Assembly (NCBI GenBank): GCA_019115125.1
Contig: DXEG01000045.1
Span: forward strand, 1-64,000
From: Candidatus Blautia faecipullorum
Lineage (GTDB): Bacteria > Bacillota > Clostridia > Lachnospirales > Lachnospiraceae
Reading direction: 5' to 3'
Length of the DNA: 64,000 nt
Shown: positions 1 to 8,809 of the stretch, one piece after another
Numbering within the stretch: position 1 is the stretch's first letter
Layout of the letters: the number at the start of each line of letters is the position of its first letter
Notes under the pieces: model-generated
Told to the model about the DNA's origin: nothing
Seen by the model: the letters and a program-made list of their open reading frames with translations, nothing else
Database searches by the model: none
Translations under genes and position numbers: made by a program

Positions 1-73
1 AAGAAATGCGGTTAAATGATTACCGACGGCGAAGAACTCAAGAACAGTCAATTTCGTTCGTCGTGTTTTGATT

Positions 74-102
74 AGTATAGCATTTCTTTTTCGCCCCATC
101 AA
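74..102 (-). promoter_or_regulatory. sigma-A-type promoter reading out of the window to the left
   Basis: On the minus strand TTGATG (97-102) and TATACT (74-79) are separated by 17 bases. It would drive a gene to the left of position 1, divergent from rpsF. The stretch 103-245 between the two promoters holds no gene that I can see. Confidence 0.5.
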
Positions 103-245
103 GAGCAAGTCCCTTACGGGATGGCTTATGTGGTGCCTCAGGCTCAGGAGCCTAAGAACAGTCGTAGGAGTGTAAGACTAAATTCAGCATAGAGGTGGAA
201 TTTAGATTTTCATTCAAGGAAATTATTTATCCGGCAAAAAAATCC

Positions 246-274
246 TTTACATCCGGGAATGTGTATGATAGAAT
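246..274 (+). promoter_or_regulatory. promoter of rpsF-ssb-rpsR
   Basis: TTTACA (246-251), 17-base spacer, TAGAAT (269-274). The predicted leader of about 70 nt before rpsF contains a short hairpin-forming stretch around 305-325. S6:S18 autoregulation of such leaders is known in other bacteria, but I cannot confirm the motif here. Confidence 0.6.
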
Positions 275-352
275 AATCAACTGTGATATATTTTCATATC
301 CTTGCTCTCTGGACAGGCAGAGGGCCATAAAGACCATAAGGAGGTAAAAAGC

Positions 353-640
353 ATGAACAAGTACGAGTTAGCATTAGTTGTGAGTGCCAAAGTGGAAGAC
401 GAAGTACGCGACGCGGTTGTTGAGAAGGCAAAAGGCTACATCACCCGTTACAACGGCACCATCACAGAAGTGGAAGAATGGGGTAAGAAGAAATTAGCTT
501 ACGAAATTCAGAAAATGCATGAAGGCTTCTACTATTTCATTCAGTTTGAAGCAGACGCACAGTGTCCTGCGGAAGTAGAAAGACATGTACGCATCATGGA
601 CAATGTTTTAAGATATCTTGTTGTCCGCAAGGATGCATAG
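353..640 (+). CDS. rpsF: 30S ribosomal protein S6
   Basis: Ribosomal protein S6 of the small subunit, which binds 16S rRNA as a heterodimer with S18. The 95-residue product begins MNKYELALVV and keeps the typical central stretch with YFIQF and the C-terminal RYLVVRKD. The start at 353 was chosen because an AAGGAGG site (about 339-345) sits 7-8 bases upstream. A longer frame from 302 would add 17 residues that do not look like S6. It is first in an operon with ssb and rpsR, the standard order in Firmicutes. Confidence 0.96.
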   Translation: MNKYELALVVSAKVEDEVRDAVVEKAKGYITRYNGTITEVEEWGKKKLAYEIQKMHEGFYYFIQFEADAQCPAEVERHVRIMDNVLRYLVVRKDA

Positions 641-710
641 TCTTTTGCAGATGGATTTTAGAAAGCACCATTAAGAAACCCGTTCACTTATCAGAAGAAG
701 AGGTAGAAAA

Positions 711-1169
711 ATGAACAAAGTAATTTTAATGGGACGCTTGACAAGAGACCCAGAGGTTCGTTATACCGCAGGGGAAAACGCTCTGGCGATCGCCAGATAT
801 ACACTGGCAGTAGACAGAAGATTCCGGCGTGACGGAGAAGCCACCGCTGATTTTATCAGTTGTGTTGTATTCGGACGTGGAGCGGAATTTGCAGAAAAAT
901 ATTTCCATCAGGGAATCCGTATTGTAGTAAGCGGCCGGATCCAGACCGGAAGCTATACGAACAGAGAAGGCCAGAAGGTGTATACCACAGAGGTAGTTGT
1001 GGAGGAACAGGAATTTGCTGAGAGCAAGGCCGCCAGCGATAATTACGCGGCGTCTCACCCGCAGCAGAGCGCTGCTCCGGCGCCGTCCATGCCGGCTCCA
1101 AGCGCGGCCAGCGCAGACGGATTTATGAATATTCCGGATGGAATTGACGAGGAACTGCCGTTTAACTAG
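711..1169 (+). CDS. ssb: single-stranded DNA-binding protein
   Basis: SSB coats single-stranded DNA in replication, repair and recombination. The 152-aa product has an N-terminal OB fold (residues 1-105, beginning MNKVILMGRLTRDPEVRYT), a Pro/Ala/Ser-rich linker and the acidic tip DGIDEELPFN, the usual docking peptide for partner proteins. It lies between rpsF and rpsR as in most Firmicutes; GAAGAGGTAG just upstream is the ribosome binding site. Confidence 0.96.
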   Translation: MNKVILMGRLTRDPEVRYTAGENALAIARYTLAVDRRFRRDGEATADFISCVVFGRGAEFAEKYFHQGIRIVVSGRIQTGSYTNREGQKVYTTEVVVEEQEFAESKAASDNYAASHPQQSAAPAPSMPAPSAASADGFMNIPDGIDEELPFN

Positions 1170-1263
1170 ACCGGTTAAGGCTGTTAGGCAGCGGCCCGTA
1201 GTTTCTTTGCAGAAAGGATGATTCTGCGAAGCATAAAAACTGAAAGAATAGGAGGAATGTATC

Positions 1264-1527
1264 ATGGCTTACAATAGAGGCGAAAGACCGGACTCTCCCA
1301 TGAAGAGAAGAGGCGGACGCAGAAGAAAAAAAGTTTGCGTATTCTGCGGCAAGGAAAACAATGAGATCGATTACAAGGATGTAGCAAAACTGAGAAAGTA
1401 TGTTTCCGAGAGAGGAAAAATTCTTCCCAGAAGAATTACCGGAAACTGCGCGAAGCACCAGAGAGCTCTGACTGTTGCCATCAAGAGAGCACGTCATCTG
1501 TCACTGATGCCTTACGTTCAGGACTAA
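1264..1527 (+). CDS. rpsR: 30S ribosomal protein S18
   Basis: S18 binds the small subunit together with S6. The product is 87 aa, basic, with the conserved VCVFCGKE segment, [19 protein letters not shown] and the [12 protein letters not shown] motif. CXXC-type cysteines are present near residues 26-29. AGGAGG lies 6-7 bases before the start. It is the last gene of the operon, followed directly by a terminator. Confidence 0.96.
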   Translation: MAYNRGERPDSPMKRRGGRRRKKVCVFCGKENNEIDYKDVAKLRKYVSERGKILPRRITGNCAKHQRALTVAIKRARHLSLMPYVQD

Positions 1528-1542
1528 TTGAAAATGATCATG

Positions 1543-1576
1543 ATGCCGCTGTCAGAGGCTGACAGCGGCATTTTCA
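1543..1576 (+). terminator. terminator of the rpsF operon
   Basis: ATGCCGCTGTCA pairs perfectly with TGACAGCGGCAT across a 5-base loop and runs into TTTTC, ending the rpsF-ssb-rpsR transcript 16 bases after the rpsR stop. Confidence 0.85.
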
Positions 1577-1672
1577 TATGCAGCAACCTTCCTATGATAG
1601 AAATTCATATGGTAAAATAGGCGGGAATCTGTTATAATAAGAACCAGATTCTTGTTAATTTATATGAAATGA

Positions 1673-3742
1673 ATGGTAATGAAGGCTATGAATGGTAAAT
1701 TTAAATTACGCGGGCATTTAAAGCATATTGCCCGGTGGCCGTTGTATCTGACCGCGCTTTTGATCGCCCTGAACGCGCTTGTATATCTGGCGGATCTGAA
1801 GGCCGGACTTATTGTAACGGCAGGAACGCTGATCTACCTGGCGTGCGCCATAGGAATCCTCATGTATCACAGGCCCCAGATGTTTAATGATCTTGTGGCC
1901 TTTGCCAGTCAGTATGAGTTTTTGGAAAAGAGAGTGCTTGAGGAGCTTGCCCTGCCTTACGCGATCATGGACATGGAAGGAAGAATGATCTGGTCAAATA
2001 AGGTGTTCGCCCAGTTGACAGGAGTGGATCAGTTCTACAGAAAAAATGTGGGTACTATTTTCCCGGATATTACCCGGGATAAACTCCCGGTGCCCGAGGA
2101 AAGGGAAATTTCAGAGATCAGCACTCAGGTGGGAGACCGGACCTACAGGATCTCCATGCAGCGGGTTCTTCTGGGAGAATCCATGATCCATTCAGAGGTT
2201 CTTGAGGGCGTTTCCCAGAATACAAGTCTCATCGCCATGTATCTTTATGATGAGACTGAACTGAAGGAATATATCCAGGCCAATGAGGACAATAAGCTTG
2301 TGCTTGCCCTTGCTTACCTGGATAACTATGAGGAAGCTCTCGAAAGCGTGGAGGATGTCAGAAGGTCTCTTCTGATCGCCTTGATCGACCGGAAGATCAC
2401 CAAGTATTTTTCCAACTATGACGGACTGGTCAAAAAAATTGAAAAGGACAAGTACTTTCTGATCATGCGCCAGAGCTCTCTTGAGGCGCTGAAGGAGCAG
2501 AAATTCCATATCCTTGACGAGGTAAAAACGGTCAATATCGGAAATGAGATGACAGTGACCTTAAGTATCGGCGTCGGCCTGAATGCGGCTAACTATCTCC
2601 AGAATTACGAATACTGCCGTATCGCAATAGAGATGGCCCTGGGGCGCGGAGGCGACCAGGTGGTGATCAAAAACGGAGACTCCATCACCTATTACGGCGG
2701 AAAAGCCCAGCAGATGGAAAAGACCACCCGCGTAAAGGCCCGTGTAAAGGCCCAGGCCCTGAAGGAGTTTATGAGCACTAAGGAGCGGGTAGTGGTAATG
2801 GGACACAAGATCACGGATGTGGACGCCCTTGGCGCTGCCATCGGTATTTACCGGGCGGGCAAAACGCTGGGGAAACCGGTGCATATTGTGGTGAACGATC
2901 CTTCCACCTCGATCCGTCCGCTGATGGCGGGATATATGAATAATCCTGATTACGAGCCCTCCATGTTTATTGACCGGTCTCAGGCAATGGAGCTGGTGGA
3001 CGATAATACGGTAGTTGTTGTGGTGGATACCAATAAGCCCAGCTATACGGAGTGTCAGGAGCTCCTGTATATGACCGGAACTATCGTGGTTCTGGATCAT
3101 CACCGCAGAGGAAACGAGATCATCGAGAACGCGGTTTTGTCCTATGTGGAGCCCTACGCTTCTTCTACCTGCGAGATGGTGGCGGAGATCCTGCAGTACT
3201 TTTCCGATGATCTTCGGCTGAGAAATATTGAGGCTGACTGTATTTATGCGGGAATTGTCATTGATACGAACAACTTTATCACAAGAGCGGGAGTCCGTAC
3301 CTTTGAGGCGGCCGCCTTTTTGAGACGCTGCGGAGCGGATATGACGAGAGTCCGCAAGATGCTCAGAGACAATATTGATTCCTATAAAGCGCGGGCGGAG
3401 GCAGTGCGGACAGCGGACATTTACAGAAAATATTTCGCTATCGCGAAATGTCCCAGCGAGGGTCTGGAGAGTCCGACTGTAGTAGGCGCCCAGGCCGCCA
3501 ATGAGCTCCTGAATATCGCGGGTGTGAAGGCTTCTTTTGTGTTGACAAGCTATAATAAAGAGGTCTACATCAGCGCAAGGGCTATCGATGAGGTGAATGT
3601 TCAGGTCATGATGGAAAAAATGGGCGGGGGCGGCCATCTGAATATTGCCGGCGCCCAGGTAAAACGTCCTATGGAAGAAGTAGAAGAGATGCTGAAGGGC
3701 ATCATTGACGAGTTGTATCAGGAGGAAGAAGACTTAAAATGA
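1673..3742 (+). CDS. gdpP: cyclic-di-AMP phosphodiesterase of the GdpP family
   Basis: Membrane-bound enzyme that hydrolyses c-di-AMP. The 689-aa product has two N-terminal membrane segments (about residues 20-68), a PAS-like domain (about 85-185), a degenerate GGDEF domain (about 200-330) lacking the canonical GGDEF signature, and a C-terminal DHH-DHHA1 phosphodiesterase module. That module shows [12 protein letters not shown] (metal ligands), [10 protein letters not shown] (the DHH motif) and [13 protein letters not shown]. The start is uncertain: in-frame ATGs at 1673, 1679 and 1688 all lack a good Shine-Dalgarno site. A TATAAT at 1633-1638 marks a probable promoter. The stop overlaps the rplI start by 4 bases, the usual GdpP-L9 coupling of Firmicutes. 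Confidence 0.93.
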   Translation: MVMKAMNGKFKLRGHLKHIARWPLYLTALLIALNALVYLADLKAGLIVTAGTLIYLACAIGILMYHRPQMFNDLVAFASQYEFLEKRVLEELALPYAIMDMEGRMIWSNKVFAQLTGVDQFYRKNVGTIFPDITRDKLPVPEEREISEISTQVGDRTYRISMQRVLLGESMIHSEVLEGVSQNTSLIAMYLYDETELKEYIQANEDNKLVLALAYLDNYEEALESVEDVRRSLLIALIDRKITKYFSNYDGLVKKIEKDKYFLIMRQSSLEALKEQKFHILDEVKTVNIGNEMTVTLSIGVGLNAANYLQNYEYCRIAIEMALGRGGDQVVIKNGDSITYYGGKAQQMEKTTRVKARVKAQALKEFMSTKERVVVMGHKITDVDALGAAIGIYRAGKTLGKPVHIVVNDPSTSIRPLMAGYMNNPDYEPSMFIDRSQAMELVDDNTVVVVVDTNKPSYTECQELLYMTGTIVVLDHHRRGNEIIENAVLSYVEPYASSTCEMVAEILQYFSDDLRLRNIEADCIYAGIVIDTNNFITRAGVRTFEAAAFLRRCGADMTRVRKMLRDNIDSYKARAEAVRTADIYRKYFAIAKCPSEGLESPTVVGAQAANELLNIAGVKASFVLTSYNKEVYISARAIDEVNVQVMMEKMGGGGHLNIAGAQVKRPMEEVEEMLKGIIDELYQEEEDLK

Positions 3743-4185
3743 AAGTAATTTTATTGCAAGATGTAAAATCCCTCGGCAAAAAGGGAGAAGTTGTAAATGT
3801 CAGCGACGGCTACGCCCGCAATATGATCCTTCCCAAAAAACTGGGAGTGGAGGCTACTCCGAAAAATCTCAATGATCTCAAGCTGCAGAAGGCAAATGCG
3901 GAAAAAATAGCCCAGGAGAATCTTGAGGCGGCCCGGGCATTTGCCAAGGAGCTGGAAACGAAGGAGATCATACTGACGCTTAAGGTGGGCGAAGGCGGAA
4001 GAACTTTCGGCTCCGTCTCCACAAAGGAAATTTCCGAGGCTGCAAAAGAGCAGCTTGGATTGGATATCGACAAAAAGAAGCTGCAGCTTCCGACTCCGAT
4101 CAGAAACCTTGGCGTGACCCAGGTGCCTGTGAAGCTTCATCCGAAGGTTACCGGAAGCCTGAAGGTGTGGGTAAAAGAAGCGTAG
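3739..4185 (+). CDS. rplI: 50S ribosomal protein L9
   Basis: L9 of the large subunit. The 148-aa product begins [21 protein letters not shown], has the N-terminal RNA-binding domain with GYARN, a long central helix and a C-terminal domain ending in KVWVKEA. ATGA overlap with gdpP implies translational coupling; dnaB follows after 18 bases. Confidence 0.96.
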   Translation: MKVILLQDVKSLGKKGEVVNVSDGYARNMILPKKLGVEATPKNLNDLKLQKANAEKIAQENLEAARAFAKELETKEIILTLKVGEGGRTFGSVSTKEISEAAKEQLGLDIDKKKLQLPTPIRNLGVTQVPVKLHPKVTGSLKVWVKEA

Positions 4186-4203
4186 CATGGAGGAATACAG
4201 GAT

Positions 4204-5532
4204 ATGGAAGAAGCGCTGATCAAGAGAATACTTCCTCACAGCATTGAGGCGGAGCAGTCAGTGATCGGCTCTATGCTGATGGACAGAGACGCGATTCTGG
4301 TCGCTTCAGAGATCCTGACAAGTGATGATTTTTATCAGAATCAGTACGGCGTTATTTTTGATGCCATGGTGGAGCTGTGCAACGAGGGACAGCCGGTGGA
4401 TCTGGTCACTCTTCAGAACAGGCTCAGGGAAAAGGATCTTCCCCCTGACATCAGCAGCATGGAATACGTCAGGGAGCTTCTGGATGCGGTTCCTACCTCG
4501 GCCAACGTCAAATATTACGCAAATATTGTCAGTGAGAAGGCAATTCTCCGCCGTCTGATCAAAGCCACGGAGGAAGTGGCAAATGACTGTTATCTGGAAA
4601 AGGAAAGCACAGAAATGATCCTGGAGGAATCAGAAAAAAAACTGTTTCAGATCCTTCAGAGAAACATTGGCGGTGACTTCGTTCCTATCCAGCAGGTGGT
4701 TTTAAATGCCATCAGCAATATTGAAAAAGCATCAAAGCTGAAAGGAAGCGTTACGGGAATCCCCACAGGCTTTGTGGATCTGGATTATAAGACCTCCGGA
4801 ATGCACGCCTCGGATCTGGTGCTGATCGCGGCGCGTCCGTCAATGGGGAAAACGGCTTTTGTGCTGAACATTGCTCAGTACATGGCTTTCCGTAAGGATA
4901 TTACCGTTGCTATTTTCAGTCTTGAAATGTCAAAGGAGCAGCTTGTAAACCGTCTCCTTGCAATGGAATCCCATGTGGATTCTCAGAATATGCGTACCGG
5001 TAATCTGAAGGATGAGGATTGGACAAAGCTTGTGGAGGGAGCCGATATTATCGGCCGTTCCAATCTGATCATTGACGATACGCCTGGGATCAGTATTGCG
5101 GAGCTTCGTTCCAAGTGCAGGAAATACAAGCTGGAGCATAATCTCGGCATTATCATGATCGATTATCTGCAGCTCATGAGCGGACATGGCAAGAGTGATT
5201 CCAGACAGCAGGAGATCTCCGATATTTCCCGTTCTCTGAAATCCCTGGCCCGTGAGCTGGATGTTCCGGTAATCGCGTTGTCCCAGCTCAGCCGCGCGGT
5301 GGAGCAGCGTCCTGATCACCGGCCGATGCTTTCAGATCTCCGGGAATCCGGAGCGATCGAGCAGGATGCCGACGTGGTAATGTTTTTGTACAGAGATGAT
5401 TATTATCATAAAGATACAGAAAAGAAGGACATTGCGGAAGTGATCATAGCCAAGCAGCGAAACGGCCCTATTGGAACCATTGAGCTGGTATGGCTGCCAA
5501 GGTACACGCAGTTTGTGAATATGAAAAAATAG
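4204..5532 (+). CDS. dnaB: replicative DNA helicase
   Basis: Hexameric 5'-3' helicase of the replisome (called DnaC in Bacillus). The 442-aa protein has the N-terminal DnaB domain (residues 10-115) that binds primase, a linker, and a RecA-like domain with Walker A ARPSMGKTAFVL (about 211-222) and the DYLQLM Walker B region. No intein is visible. An AGGA ribosome site lies about 10 bases upstream, and the gene follows rplI as in many Firmicutes. Confidence 0.95.
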   Translation: MEEALIKRILPHSIEAEQSVIGSMLMDRDAILVASEILTSDDFYQNQYGVIFDAMVELCNEGQPVDLVTLQNRLREKDLPPDISSMEYVRELLDAVPTSANVKYYANIVSEKAILRRLIKATEEVANDCYLEKESTEMILEESEKKLFQILQRNIGGDFVPIQQVVLNAISNIEKASKLKGSVTGIPTGFVDLDYKTSGMHASDLVLIAARPSMGKTAFVLNIAQYMAFRKDITVAIFSLEMSKEQLVNRLLAMESHVDSQNMRTGNLKDEDWTKLVEGADIIGRSNLIIDDTPGISIAELRSKCRKYKLEHNLGIIMIDYLQLMSGHGKSDSRQQEISDISRSLKSLARELDVPVIALSQLSRAVEQRPDHRPMLSDLRESGAIEQDADVVMFLYRDDYYHKDTEKKDIAEVIIAKQRNGPIGTIELVWLPRYTQFVNMKK

Positions 5533-5533
5533 C

Positions 5534-5671
5534 GCAGGATGGAAAGCCGCATATCTGTGGAATGATGTCGGTTGACAGTACCTGCGGTTTTTGAAAATGA
5601 AAAAGCAGGTCGGGATGAAAAGCTGCATATCTGTGGAATGATGTCGTTTCATAGTATATGCAGTTTTTTTG
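5534..5671 (+). repeat. tandem duplicated hairpin-terminator unit behind dnaB
   Basis: Two units with a period of 76 bases share a 22-base identical core (5549-5570 and 5625-5646). Each can fold into a hairpin closed by CCGCA/TGCGG (unit 1) or CTGCATA/TATGCAG (unit 2) and each ends in a T run (GGTTTTTG and AGTTTTTTTG). They probably act as tandem terminators. Unit 2's closing stem shows compensatory changes relative to unit 1. Confidence 0.6.
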
Positions 5672-5722
5672 TGAGCAATAACCCAGAAATTGCGGAAATG
5701 CTATGAGTCTCCGGCAATATCT

Positions 5723-5766
5723 TGTCGAACGTTTTTTATTGAAATCCTCTTCTGCTCTGTTATAAT
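5723..5766 (+). promoter_or_regulatory. promoter of the MerR gene with a Spo0A-box-like site
   Basis: TTGAAA (5739-5744), 16-base spacer, TATAAT (5761-5766). Just upstream, TGTCGAA (5723-5729) equals the core Spo0A box. Direct Spo0A control is only inferred from this 7-base match. Confidence 0.5.
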
Positions 5767-5796
5767 AAGTCTAGGAATTTCATAAGGAGGTGCGGC

Positions 5797-6315
5797 ATGG
5801 AGACAAGGTATACTGTCAGGCAGGCTGCGGATATGACAGGAGTGAAGGCATATGTCCTGCGTTACTGGGAGGACGAGCTTGACCTGAATATTCACAGGAA
5901 CGAACTTGGCCATCGCTATTACACCGGATATGATATTCAGGTTTTTATGAATATTAAGGAACTGAAGAAGCGGGGACTGCAGCTCAGGGCTATCAGGGAT
6001 CTGATTCCCCAGATCGCCAGGACGGCGCCCGGTTCTGCAGAAAGCAAAATAAGACTTTTGGAGGGAGAAGTACAGGAGACAGAGATTGAGGAAGAAATTG
6101 GGGCGGAAGAAGTTTATCCGGAGGAGGAAGAGGCTGTGAATCCCAAGATTCTTGAGTTTCAGGCAATTCTGGAGCGGCTGATCACCCAGGAAATACAGTC
6201 AAAAAATGAGGATGAGGAAAGATGCCGTTCTCTTGATCTGGCGATCCGCAGACAGCAGATGGCGAGACGCGAGGCAGCGGCGGCCTCAAATGAAAAGAAA
6301 ACAAGAAGAAAATAG
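5797..6315 (+). CDS. MerR family transcriptional regulator
   Basis: DNA-binding regulator. The 172-aa protein has the MerR winged helix-turn-helix at residues 3-70 (TVRQAADMTGVKAYVLRYWE, then GHRYYTGYDIQVFMNIKELKKRG), an acidic middle (residues 90-125) and a C-terminal basic coiled stretch ending KKTRRK. No effector-binding domain or cysteine cluster is visible, so the signal is unknown. AAGGAGGTG sits 6-8 bases before the ATG. It is a single-gene unit between dnaB and a terminator. Confidence 0.85.
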   Translation: METRYTVRQAADMTGVKAYVLRYWEDELDLNIHRNELGHRYYTGYDIQVFMNIKELKKRGLQLRAIRDLIPQIARTAPGSAESKIRLLEGEVQETEIEEEIGAEEVYPEEEEAVNPKILEFQAILERLITQEIQSKNEDEERCRSLDLAIRRQQMARREAAAASNEKKTRRK

Positions 6316-6317
6316 AA

Positions 6318-6346
6318 AAAAGCTGCAGCGGTGGGCTGCAGCTTTT
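6318..6346 (+). terminator. terminator of the MerR gene
   Basis: AGCTGCAGC pairs with GCTGCAGCT across a short loop, followed by TTTT; it begins just after the MerR stop codon. Confidence 0.75.
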
Positions 6347-6398
6347 ATGATGCCATCATCCAGAAAAACTGTCAAAGACAGATTATGTATTGAATGAA

Positions 6399-6572
6399 TT
6401 ATTCAGCCGGATGGATAGCTTCTGTCGGACAGACATCTGCGCATGTACCGCAGTCAACGCAAGCGTCAGCGTCGATTTCGTAATGCTCTGCGCCTTCAGA
6501 AATAGCCTCGGACGGGCACTCGCTTTCGCATGTACCGCAGCTTACGCACTCATCAGAAATTACATATGCCAT
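6399..6572 (-). CDS. 2[4Fe-4S] bacterial ferredoxin
   Basis: A 57-aa electron carrier beginning MAYVISDECVSCGTCESECP and with a second CVDCGTCADVCP motif. The eight cysteines in two CxxCxxCxxxCP clusters bind two [4Fe-4S] clusters, and the protein is strongly acidic. It is typical of clostridial ferredoxins that serve pyruvate:ferredoxin oxidoreductase and hydrogenases. The start is set by a perfect AAAAGGAGGATTA site (complement of 6578-6591). It is a single-gene unit with its own promoter, divergent from the DUF1858 gene. Confidence 0.95.
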   Translation of the reverse strand: MAYVISDECVSCGTCESECPSEAISEGAEHYEIDADACVDCGTCADVCPTEAIHPAE

Positions 6573-6624
6573 AATTATAATCCTCCTTTTTTCTCGTTAG
6601 TACCTTCACAGGTTCTATATCGTT

Positions 6625-6653
6625 ATTCTAATATATCTGCTCCGGGATTACAA
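6625..6653 (-). promoter_or_regulatory. promoter of the ferredoxin gene
   Basis: On the minus strand TTGTAA (6648-6653), 17-base spacer, TAGAAT (6625-6630), about 45 bases from the ribosome binding site. Confidence 0.6.
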
Positions 6654-6689
6654 GTATAAAATTATAAACATAATTTTATTCTCTGCCCG

Positions 6690-6718
6690 TTGATTCCGGA
6701 CTAATTATGTATTATAAT
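6690..6718 (+). promoter_or_regulatory. promoter of the DUF1858 gene
   Basis: TTGATT (6690-6695), 17-base spacer, TATAAT (6713-6718), about 70 bases before the start codon. Confidence 0.6.
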
Positions 6719-6788
6719 AAATTTGCTGTGAGTATCACAGTGGATTATCAGAGATATGATAGAATTTATATAAAAGGAGGAAACGGTA

Positions 6789-6989
6789 ATGGCAAAGGTC
6801 ACAAAAGACATGCTGATCGGTCAGCTTCTTGCGTTAAACCCGAATATTGCAGCAATTCTTATGAGAGCAGGTATGCATTGTATTGGATGCCCGTCCTCTC
6901 AGATGGAATCTCTGGAAGAGGCTGCAATGGTTCATGGAATGGACGCGGACATTCTTGTACAGCAGATCAATGATTTTCTCGCGGAATAA
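6789..6989 (+). CDS. DUF1858 domain protein
   Basis: Small 66-aa protein of the DUF1858 family, often found beside or fused to redox enzymes. It begins [18 protein letters not shown] and carries the family's CxxC pair in MHCIGCPSS (residues 30-38), which probably forms a redox disulfide or binds a metal. AAAGGAGG lies 8 bases before the ATG. It is a single gene bounded by its own promoter and terminator; the function of free-standing members is not established. Confidence 0.88.
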   Translation: MAKVTKDMLIGQLLALNPNIAAILMRAGMHCIGCPSSQMESLEEAAMVHGMDADILVQQINDFLAE

Positions 6990-7010
6990 TTATTGATAAA
7001 AATGCTCATG

Positions 7011-7057
7011 AAAAAACCGGGAAACAGATTGTTCTGACAATTTGTTCCCGGGTTTTT
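7011..7057 (+). terminator. terminator of the DUF1858 gene
   Basis: AAAAAACCGGGAAC-type left arm pairs with GTTCCCGGGTTTTTT; strong bidirectional hairpin with T runs. Confidence 0.8.
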
Positions 7058-7138
7058 TATGGGCTGTTTCAGAAAAAAACATTTCCCGAATCAGAGAGCC
7101 GGTAAAGGCGGCTCAGATAATGAAAGCATAAGTCATGT

Positions 7139-7867
7139 TCAAAGCTGTGCAAGCTGTTGAAGTGCATTTATTGAGATCAGCTCTCCGTGTTCCTTCAGAT
7201 AAGCCTCCCCGGCGGGAGTAAAGGCTTTGCCTTTCCCGTATTCCGACAGAATATTGCATACCTTGTTAAAGTCCTCGGGCGTACAGTCCGATTGGTGAAG
7301 AACAAGCTGATACCGGCCGTTGTGCGTTTCTTTGTATAAGGTGTTCTGGCCTGTAAAGAAACCGTTCAGCCCATGAGAGGCGTCGATCACATCATCCAGA
7401 TGAGAGAAGCTGTAGAGCCGTATGATACTTACGGATGGGGCCGGAGCCGCCGGTTCTTCCGGCTGGGCGGCGGTTTTCTGGGCAGCGCTCTTTGCCTTTG
7501 CTTCGCATAATTTCTGGAAAATATCTATGATATTATCGGCTCCGTCCAACTGAACGGAATCCGTCTGACCGCGGTCCTTGTATGGAGTGAATTTCGAGAA
7601 GCGTGTATCCAGCTCCTCCGGATCCTCCACCTTGGTGATGATCAGAATAATGCTGTCCATATTTACCGGAATCGCTTCGATCATCAAAGGGATATTGTCA
7701 GCCTCGAATCCGAACTGTACCTGTGCCTGCTGCATCATGTCGCGAAAAAGCTTTTTGGCTTTTTCGGTTCCGTAGGCCAGTTCACTGAGCCGGATCTGAT
7801 GCAGCTCCAGGTCTTCTCTGGTAAGCGTACAGCGGATTTGGTTTTCATTGATTTTTTCTATTTTCAT
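7139..7867 (-). CDS. mecA: adaptor protein MecA
   Basis: Adaptor that delivers substrates to the ClpC/ClpP protease. The 242-aa product has the N-terminal substrate-binding part (MKIEKINENQIRCTLTREDL, with ELAYGTEKAKKLFRDMMQQA), an Ala/Pro-rich linker (about residues 128-145) and a C-terminal Clp-binding domain (SIIRLYSFSHLDDVI). Length and architecture fit the family (about 220-250 aa). No competence genes are nearby, so the targets are unknown. Confidence 0.92.
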   Translation of the reverse strand: MKIEKINENQIRCTLTREDLELHQIRLSELAYGTEKAKKLFRDMMQQAQVQFGFEADNIPLMIEAIPVNMDSIILIITKVEDPEELDTRFSKFTPYKDRGQTDSVQLDGADNIIDIFQKLCEAKAKSAAQKTAAQPEEPAAPAPSVSIIRLYSFSHLDDVIDASHGLNGFFTGQNTLYKETHNGRYQLVLHQSDCTPEDFNKVCNILSEYGKGKAFTPAGEAYLKEHGELISINALQQLAQL

Positions 7868-8132
7868 ATCATCACATCCTATTCTTTTGATCCTGCCTTC
7901 TCTTATTATATGAAAGAATCATACCGGCAGAGTATAGTCCATGACTTTTTATGTACGGCCGGAAGGATAAAATATCCAAACCTCTGCTGTACAAATGCCT
8001 TCGTTGAAAATGCATCCCAACTTAGCTTATATTATATACCACACATACAGACATTGTAAAGAAATTCAATTTACCTATTTATAAAATATTTGGAAATAAA
8101 ATCGAAAATTTTTTATAAATTGACGGAACCTA

Positions 8133-8160
8133 TTGCAACGCCGGGAGAAAAAGCTATAAT
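8133..8160 (+). promoter_or_regulatory. promoter-like sequence with no gene directly behind it
   Basis: TTGCAA (8133-8138), 16-base spacer, TATAAT (8155-8160). No coding region begins within the next 600 bases, so it may drive an untranslated RNA. Confidence 0.4.
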
Positions 8161-8544
8161 AAGGAATAAGAAAATCTTCTGCATATAATCTGGTCAGAAG
8201 GAAGCGCGGAGATTCGCTTATATATAACTGATTTCTATTTTACCTTTCATTGCCCCCTGGGCGTCCTGCGGCGTTTCTGCCGAGTCACAGACAGTATTCC
8301 CGGATAAGATTAAGGTGTCAAAGGATACCGGACGGATAACCTTGCACTTTGTGCCTGATGAAAAAGGATAAAGCCCGGTTATATGGCGGAAGCATTTTCT
8401 TAAAACCTATCAGGTGTTTTCTGAAATCACAGTAAAAGGAAAGGAGGGACGAGAGAAGAAAATATATCACAGAAAACGGAGCATCCGCTTCGTAAGCTCC
8501 CCGGACTGACGCGGTATCCTGTAGCCGGCATAAAACGGGGACAA

Positions 8545-8607
8545 AAAGGATCTCTCCGCAAAGGCAGAGAATCCCCTTTCATGCTTGACCATGCGGAGAG
8601 ATCCTTT
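8545..8607. repeat. 16-bp perfect inverted repeat, possible terminator or RNA hairpin
   Basis: AAAGGATCTCTCCGCA (8545-8560) and its exact complement (8592-8607) flank a 31-base loop. Read on the minus strand, the stem is followed by a T run, so it could terminate leftward transcription. On the plus strand only a weak T run follows. Confidence 0.55.
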
Positions 8608-8809
8608 CACATGGATAACATACGATCGGCGTCCTTATCTGTTTGTGGCAGGAGGAGAGCGGTATCCTCCGATTACCCAAAATGTGAAAAAAGTATAAAA
8701 ACTCTATTTTTCTAATGCATTCATTTTAAAATATGATATAATAAGAAGACCTGTCCTTTCAGGAGGAAGCGTTAAAACATGAAAACTTTGCACCGAGAGG
8801 GAGAATCTA

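Larger units (their letters stand above)
7868..8809. other. 942-base stretch without a recognised gene
   Basis: Contains a promoter-like sequence at 8133-8160, AT-rich flanks, and a 16-bp perfect inverted repeat at 8545-8607. A short in-frame stretch near 8285-8371 could encode VFPDKIKVSKDTGRITLHF before a stop. It has no start codon with a ribosome site and may be a decayed gene. A TATAAT (8737-8742) near the end probably belongs to the promoter of the GH18 gene. Confidence 0.5.

Noticed and set aside
6390-6659. 89-codon plus-strand frame
   Set aside because: Antisense of the ferredoxin gene; its apparent Cys-rich pattern comes from the Cys codons and spacers of the minus-strand gene.
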